Below, one piece after another: positions 60,797 through 64,000 of a DNA stretch of 64,000 bases. The notes under the pieces were generated by a model. The model was not told the DNA's origin, searched no databases, and saw only the letters and a program-made list of their open reading frames with translations. Origin of the DNA: CAVTZP01 sp963739245. GTDB lineage: Bacteria > Chloroflexota > Dehalococcoidia > Dehalococcoidales > BS750m-G39. The stretch spans positions 1-64,000 of the forward strand of contig CAVTZP010000003.1 in assembly GCA_963739245.1 (NCBI GenBank). Direction: 5' to 3'. The stretch's first letter is position 1, and every line of letters begins with the position of its first letter. Position numbers and translations under genes: made by a program.

Positions 60797-61144
60797 ATGT
60801 TCCCTCGAAAAGTAGAAAAGCCGTGGGGATATGAATTGATCTATGCCGAGACTGAAAAATATGCCGGTAAGATTCTGTTTGTTGCCAAGGGGCATCAACT
60901 TAGCTTGCAGTACCATAAGGTCAAGGATGAGACTATACACATATATAGAGGAATAGCCGAACTAGAGGTTCGCCGTGCCGGGGGCAAAAGCCAAGTTATA
61001 AGGATGTCAGCAGGTAAATCACATAGGATTAGCCCCGGCTGTACGCATCGCGTTACCGCGCTCGAGGACTGCGAGATTCTGGAGGTATCAACACCGGAGT
61101 TAGGCGATGTTATAAGGCTGGAAGATAAGTATGGCAGAGTATAG
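60797..61144 (+). CDS. Cupin domain protein (mannose-6-phosphate isomerase-like)
   Basis: A 115-residue single cupin barrel. KPWGYELIYAET near residue 8 and LSLQYHKVKDETIHIYRG near 35 give the metal-binding first motif (Q-H-E-H pattern) and a final HRISPGCTHRVTAL the second. The sequence resembles the C-terminal isomerase half of mannose-1-phosphate guanylyltransferase/PMI proteins. With a sugar nucleotidyltransferase and an epimerase after it, a role in sugar activation is likely. No clear ribosome site precedes the ATG. Confidence 0.85.
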   Translation: MFPRKVEKPWGYELIYAETEKYAGKILFVAKGHQLSLQYHKVKDETIHIYRGIAELEVRRAGGKSQVIRMSAGKSHRISPGCTHRVTALEDCEILEVSTPELGDVIRLEDKYGRV

Positions 61145-61153
61145 TTGTATAAA

Positions 61154-61846
61154 ATGAAAGGTTTTATCTTAGCCGCCGGAGAAGGGACAAGATTACATCC
61201 CGTGACCCTGGGAACTCCAAAACCACTGTTGCTGATCCGTGAAACTCCGATACTTACTTATTTAGTTAACCTCTATCTAAAATACGGCGTAAATGATATT
61301 AGAATTAATATACAGAAAAAACATTGCGAAGATTTTTACAAATGGAAAGCAAATTATTTCCCTGACGAAAGAATTGAGTTTTTAATTGAGGAGAAGCCAA
61401 CTGGTACTTTTACTCCTCTGGTTAAAGTAGATAAAGAATGGTTTTCTGAGCCAATCCTTGTCTCGAATGGAGACGAATTAAAGAGTTTGAATCTTAGAGA
61501 GATGATTAATTGGCATTTACAAAAAGGAGAGATAGCTACTGTAGGATTAGTAAAAGTAAAAACTCCTGAAATCTATGGAGTCGCAAGAATGGAAGGAGAT
61601 AAAATAATTGAGTTTGTCGAGAAACCGGAAATCTTTATTTCCTTTTATATCAATTCAGGTCTTTATGTATTAAATCCTGAGATAAGGAATTATTTTCCAA
61701 AAACTAAATTTGCCATGGTTGAGACAGACCTCTTTCCTCAATTAGCTAAAGAAAAGAAACTTCTTGGTTATAAAATTAAAGGGAAGTGGCAAGATGTTGG
61801 GACTTTTGAAAAATGGGAACTAGCTATTAGAAATTGGAGACTCTAA
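61154..61846 (+). CDS. Sugar-1-phosphate nucleotidyltransferase
   Basis: A 230-residue enzyme that makes an NDP-sugar from NTP and a sugar 1-phosphate. The signature FILAAGEGTRLHPVTLGTPKPLL is at the N-terminus (G-x-G-T-R and PKP parts visible), with a metal Asp in SNGDELKSL near residue 110 and a second in GKWQDVGTFEKW near 215. No C-terminal left-handed helix. ATG 61154 fits better than TTG 61145. Base composition is clearly AT-rich compared with the cupin gene before it. Sugar unknown; glucose- or mannose-type is most likely. Confidence 0.9.
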   Translation: MKGFILAAGEGTRLHPVTLGTPKPLLLIRETPILTYLVNLYLKYGVNDIRINIQKKHCEDFYKWKANYFPDERIEFLIEEKPTGTFTPLVKVDKEWFSEPILVSNGDELKSLNLREMINWHLQKGEIATVGLVKVKTPEIYGVARMEGDKIIEFVEKPEIFISFYINSGLYVLNPEIRNYFPKTKFAMVETDLFPQLAKEKKLLGYKIKGKWQDVGTFEKWELAIRNWRL

Positions 61847-61849
61847 AAA

Positions 61850-62890
61850 ATGAAAGAGACAATTCTTATAACCGGAGGTTGCGGATTTATTGGAACAAAT
61901 GCGGCCAATTATTACTTGAAAAATGGATACCGAGTTATCGCTTTTGATAATTTATCACGAATAGGCGCGAAGCAAAATTTAGATTGGCTCCGAGAACAAA
62001 AAGGGGATTTTATTTTCATTAAAGGAGACATAAGAGAAAGCAAAAAAGTATTAGAAATTTTCAAGAATTATGAACCAAATTTAGTTTTGCATTTAGCCGC
62101 CCAAGTAACAATGGTTACTTCGGTAACAAATCCTAGAGAAGATTTTGAGATAAATGCTTTAGGGACTTTTAATATTTTAGAAGCAATGAGAGAAGTAAGA
62201 AGTGAGGCCGCCGCACTCTATAGTTCAACTAATAAGGTAATGGGTGAGTTGCTTTATATTCCTGTTGTTGAAAAGGAAAAAAGATACATCTACAAAAATA
62301 TTAAAGGAATAAATGAGAAATTCCCTCTTGATTTTCATGGGCCGTATGGTTGTTCTAAAGGTTGCGGAGATCAATATTTCATTGATTATTCGAGGATTTT
62401 TGGTTTAAATACAGTTGTTTTTCGTCAGTCAGGGATTTATGGGCCCCATCAATTCGGCATTGAGGAACAGGGCTGGATTGCCTGGTTTTGTAATGCTTTA
62501 TTGCTCGATAAACCGGTTACGATTTTTGGTAATGGAAAACAAGTTAGAGATGTTTTATATATTGATGATTTAATTAAAGCCTATGATTTATCTCTAAAAA
62601 ATATTAAAAAAACCCGGGGGAACGCTTATAACATTGGCGGGGGAGCAGATTTTTCTCTTTCTATTTGGGAATTGTTTGAAATCCTAGAGAGATTAGTCGG
62701 CAAAAAATTTAATTATAAATCCGGTCCTTGGAGGCCAGGCGATCAAAAGATTTATATATCAGATATTTCCTTAGCTAAAAAGGATTTTAATTGGAAATCG
62801 ACAATTTCTCCCCAAAGAGGGATAGAAAAACTTTATAGTTGGATATATCAGAATAAAGATTTTATTGAAAAAGCCGGTGTTTTTAAATAA
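61850..62890 (+). CDS. NAD-dependent epimerase/dehydratase (CDP-paratose epimerase-like)
   Basis: A 346-residue extended short-chain dehydrogenase acting on a nucleotide sugar. The Rossmann motif TGGCGFIGTNAA is near residue 8, the STNKVMGE segment near 125 supplies the catalytic Thr/Ser, and the Tyr-Lys pair is in HGPYGCSKGCGDQY near 166. RQSGIYGPHQFGIEEQGWIAWF is close to CDP-tyvelose (RfbE) epimerases in pattern. It begins four bases after the nucleotidyltransferase and shares its AT-rich composition. Product would be a deoxysugar or its epimer for a surface polysaccharide. Confidence 0.88.
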   Translation: MKETILITGGCGFIGTNAANYYLKNGYRVIAFDNLSRIGAKQNLDWLREQKGDFIFIKGDIRESKKVLEIFKNYEPNLVLHLAAQVTMVTSVTNPREDFEINALGTFNILEAMREVRSEAAALYSSTNKVMGELLYIPVVEKEKRYIYKNIKGINEKFPLDFHGPYGCSKGCGDQYFIDYSRIFGLNTVVFRQSGIYGPHQFGIEEQGWIAWFCNALLLDKPVTIFGNGKQVRDVLYIDDLIKAYDLSLKNIKKTRGNAYNIGGGADFSLSIWELFEILERLVGKKFNYKSGPWRPGDQKIYISDISLAKKDFNWKSTISPQRGIEKLYSWIYQNKDFIEKAGVFK

Positions 62891-62965
62891 TGTTGATATA
62901 ATTACCAGAAAATGCCATAATGATACTCACTTGGGGGCGCTATTTATTGCTTCTGAGGTGTTGCC

Positions 62966-63175
62966 ATGTTAAAAATAAAATGCCCTAAATGCGGAACTGA
63001 GAGCACTATGGTGCTGAGCCAGCTAAACTTCGAGGGTCCATACCGTTGCTGGAAATGCAAGGAGACCTTTACCCTCAAGATAGAAGGCAAGGAGATCAAG
63101 TCCCTTGAACCCCTCAGCCTGGATGAATTTGAAAGAAAAAGACAGCAAATAGAAACGCAGCGAGATAAAAAGTGA
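62966..63175 (+). CDS. Small zinc-ribbon protein
   Basis: A 69-residue protein with CPKCG near residue 5 and CWKCKETF near 27, forming one zinc ribbon, then a charged helix. Its composition is GC-rich again, so it marks the end of the AT-rich segment. Function unknown; similar small ribbons with MJ0042-like CPxC pairs occur in many bacteria. Confidence 0.65.
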   Translation: MLKIKCPKCGTESTMVLSQLNFEGPYRCWKCKETFTLKIEGKEIKSLEPLSLDEFERKRQQIETQRDKK

Positions 63176-63200
63176 AAATCCCCTAAAGGCTAGCGTTGAC

Positions 63201-63674
63201 TTAGAATTTGCCTTTTAACTTTTCATAGGTCTCGGCTAAGGCTTCAGGTATTACCCTGACATCAGATAGTACCGGCATAAAGTTGGTATCCCCCTGCCAG
63301 CGTGGCACGATATGAGTATGAAAATGCCCCTCTAGCCCAGCCCCAGCCACCTTCCCCATATTTATACCAATATTAAACCCGGCAGGATTGAATACCCCTC
63401 TTAAAACCTTCAGGCTTCGGCTAACTATTTCAAAATGCTCATGAAGCTCCTCTTTGGTTAGCCCCTCCAAGGTAGCGACATGGCGGTAGGGGGTTATCAT
63501 CAGGTGACCCGGGTTATAGGGATAGCTATTCAAAATAACGAAGTTCTTTTTACCCCGGTACAGGATATAGCTCTGAGCATCGCTATCCTGCCCGGGCTTC
63601 TCGCAGAGAAAGCATCCCTCCACCTTCTCCATCTGGATATACTTTATCCGCCACGGTGCCCAAATTTGCTTCAT
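63201..63674 (-). CDS. HIT family hydrolase
   Basis: A 157-residue histidine-triad protein, probably a dinucleoside polyphosphate (AP4A-type) hydrolase or phosphorylase. The zinc-type pair CFLCEKPG near residue 20, the NPGHLMITPYRHV segment near 53 and the catalytic triad HFHTHIVPRW near 116 are present. An AAGGAGAA site precedes the ATG at 63674. Gene stands alone. Confidence 0.93.
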   Translation of the reverse strand: MKQIWAPWRIKYIQMEKVEGCFLCEKPGQDSDAQSYILYRGKKNFVILNSYPYNPGHLMITPYRHVATLEGLTKEELHEHFEIVSRSLKVLRGVFNPAGFNIGINMGKVAGAGLEGHFHTHIVPRWQGDTNFMPVLSDVRVIPEALAETYEKLKGKF

Positions 63675-63736
63675 TTTATTCTCCTTAGCGCTAATCAGTG
63701 CTATTTTAGTCGGCTAAAGCTCAGCCGTCAAAGGGA

Positions 63737-63960
63737 GACATCATAAACCCCATCCCCCTGACCCCCTTCCCCTTGAGGGGAAGGGGGAAGTAGTTTTAAG
63801 AGGGGGGCTTCGCCCCCCCTCTTTTATCTCCTCCCCCTCTCCAAGAATGGAGAGGGGGATAAAGGGGGTGAGGTCACCATATAAAGCTAAAGCGGGTTCC
63901 CAGGAAAATCAAAGATTTTTCTGGGTGCTTAAAGGGGGTGAGGTTGATAAACAATCTATA
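63737..63960. repeat. Composite palindromic repeat copy I
   Basis: The fullest copy, filling the gap to the right edge: CCCCCTTCCCC/GGGGAAGGGGG hairpin, AAGTAGTTTTAAGAG link, GGGGGGCTTCGCCCCCC hairpin, CCCCCTCTCC/GGAGAGGGGG hairpin, GGTCACCATATAAAGCTAAA segment, an AAAATCAAAGATTTTT hairpin, and the end GGGGTGAGGTTGATAAACAATCT. No gene is seen from 63675 to 64000. Confidence 0.87.
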
Positions 63961-64000
63961 AAGCAATTGTAAAAATTAAAGCCATAGTCTATAGTTAGAT

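Noticed and set aside
60578..60940. Minus-strand open frame across tRNA-Glu and the cupin start
   Set aside because: It is antisense to the tRNA and to a conserved cupin gene.
60635..62965. Integrated element at tRNA-Glu
   Set aside because: There is no integrase and no direct repeat of the tRNA 3' end; only composition sets the two sugar genes apart.

Overview
The window looks like one chromosomal segment of an anaerobic bacterium of moderate GC content, most probably a Chloroflexota (Dehalococcoidia-like) genome. The pointers are indirect: flavin and Fe-S electron-bifurcation genes, corrinoid assembly genes, split transketolase, a candidate Re-citrate synthase, response regulators with excisionase-type heads, and many GC-rich palindromic repeats of a kind common in such genomes. 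No rRNA, phage, integrase or CRISPR array is visible. Three tRNA genes are present (Ala-TGC, Leu-TAA, Glu-TTC).

Layout. 1-3.1 kb: a partial sodium:solute symporter with a small membrane partner, then a CcdA/TlpA thiol-redox pair. 3.2-5.7 kb: cobT-cobS-cobU, the nucleotide-loop assembly genes of cobamide synthesis, with a palindromic repeat lodged exactly at the cobS/cobU junction. 5.7-8.4 kb: a TauE-like exporter, tRNA-Ala, fdhD and mobB (Mo/W enzyme maturation). 8.6-20.2 kb: the most notable region. A PaaX-family regulator is followed on the minus strand by seven genes that match in type and order the electron-transfer subunits BamC-D-E-F-G-H-I of class II benzoyl-CoA reductase. No BamB-like tungsten catalytic subunit is in the window. 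A membrane Fe-S oxidoreductase (FadF/HdrD type) converges on the end of this operon.

20.4-28.4 kb: tRNA-Leu, plsY, split transketolase, ribosomal protein L25, an amidohydrolase with an N-terminal frameshift, thpR, a ComF-type protein, three unknown membrane proteins, an alkyltransferase and a chagasin-like lipoprotein. 28.4-33.1 kb: a very large multi-PAS histidine kinase broken by a frameshift and an in-frame stop, with its HTH-REC partner. 33.3-37.8 kb: radC and dnaE. 38-41.8 kb: membrane proteins, a YtcJ-like amidohydrolase and frameshifted nadE sharing a symmetric bidirectional promoter. 41.9-47.6 kb: recA-recX-rny-ymdB-PHP-plsY. 47.7-51.5 kb: acyl-CoA ligase, sirtuin and two crotonases in one operon. 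51.8-54.1 kb: citrate/homocitrate synthase-like gene, trmO, endonuclease III. 54.4-60.6 kb: K+ channel, argC, H+-pyrophosphatase, MFS and VTT proteins. 60.6-64 kb: tRNA-Glu, a cupin, an AT-rich sugar-nucleotide pair, a zinc ribbon, a HIT hydrolase and a large repeat.

Common themes. Six genes carry apparent single-base frameshifts, at least some next to short homopolymers, so sequence error must be excluded before calling them pseudogenes. Several promoters put the -10 box only 6-14 bases before the start codon, implying leaderless or nearly leaderless mRNAs. One family of modular palindromes recurs at least nine times and in several places supplies coding sequence or start codons to neighbouring genes.
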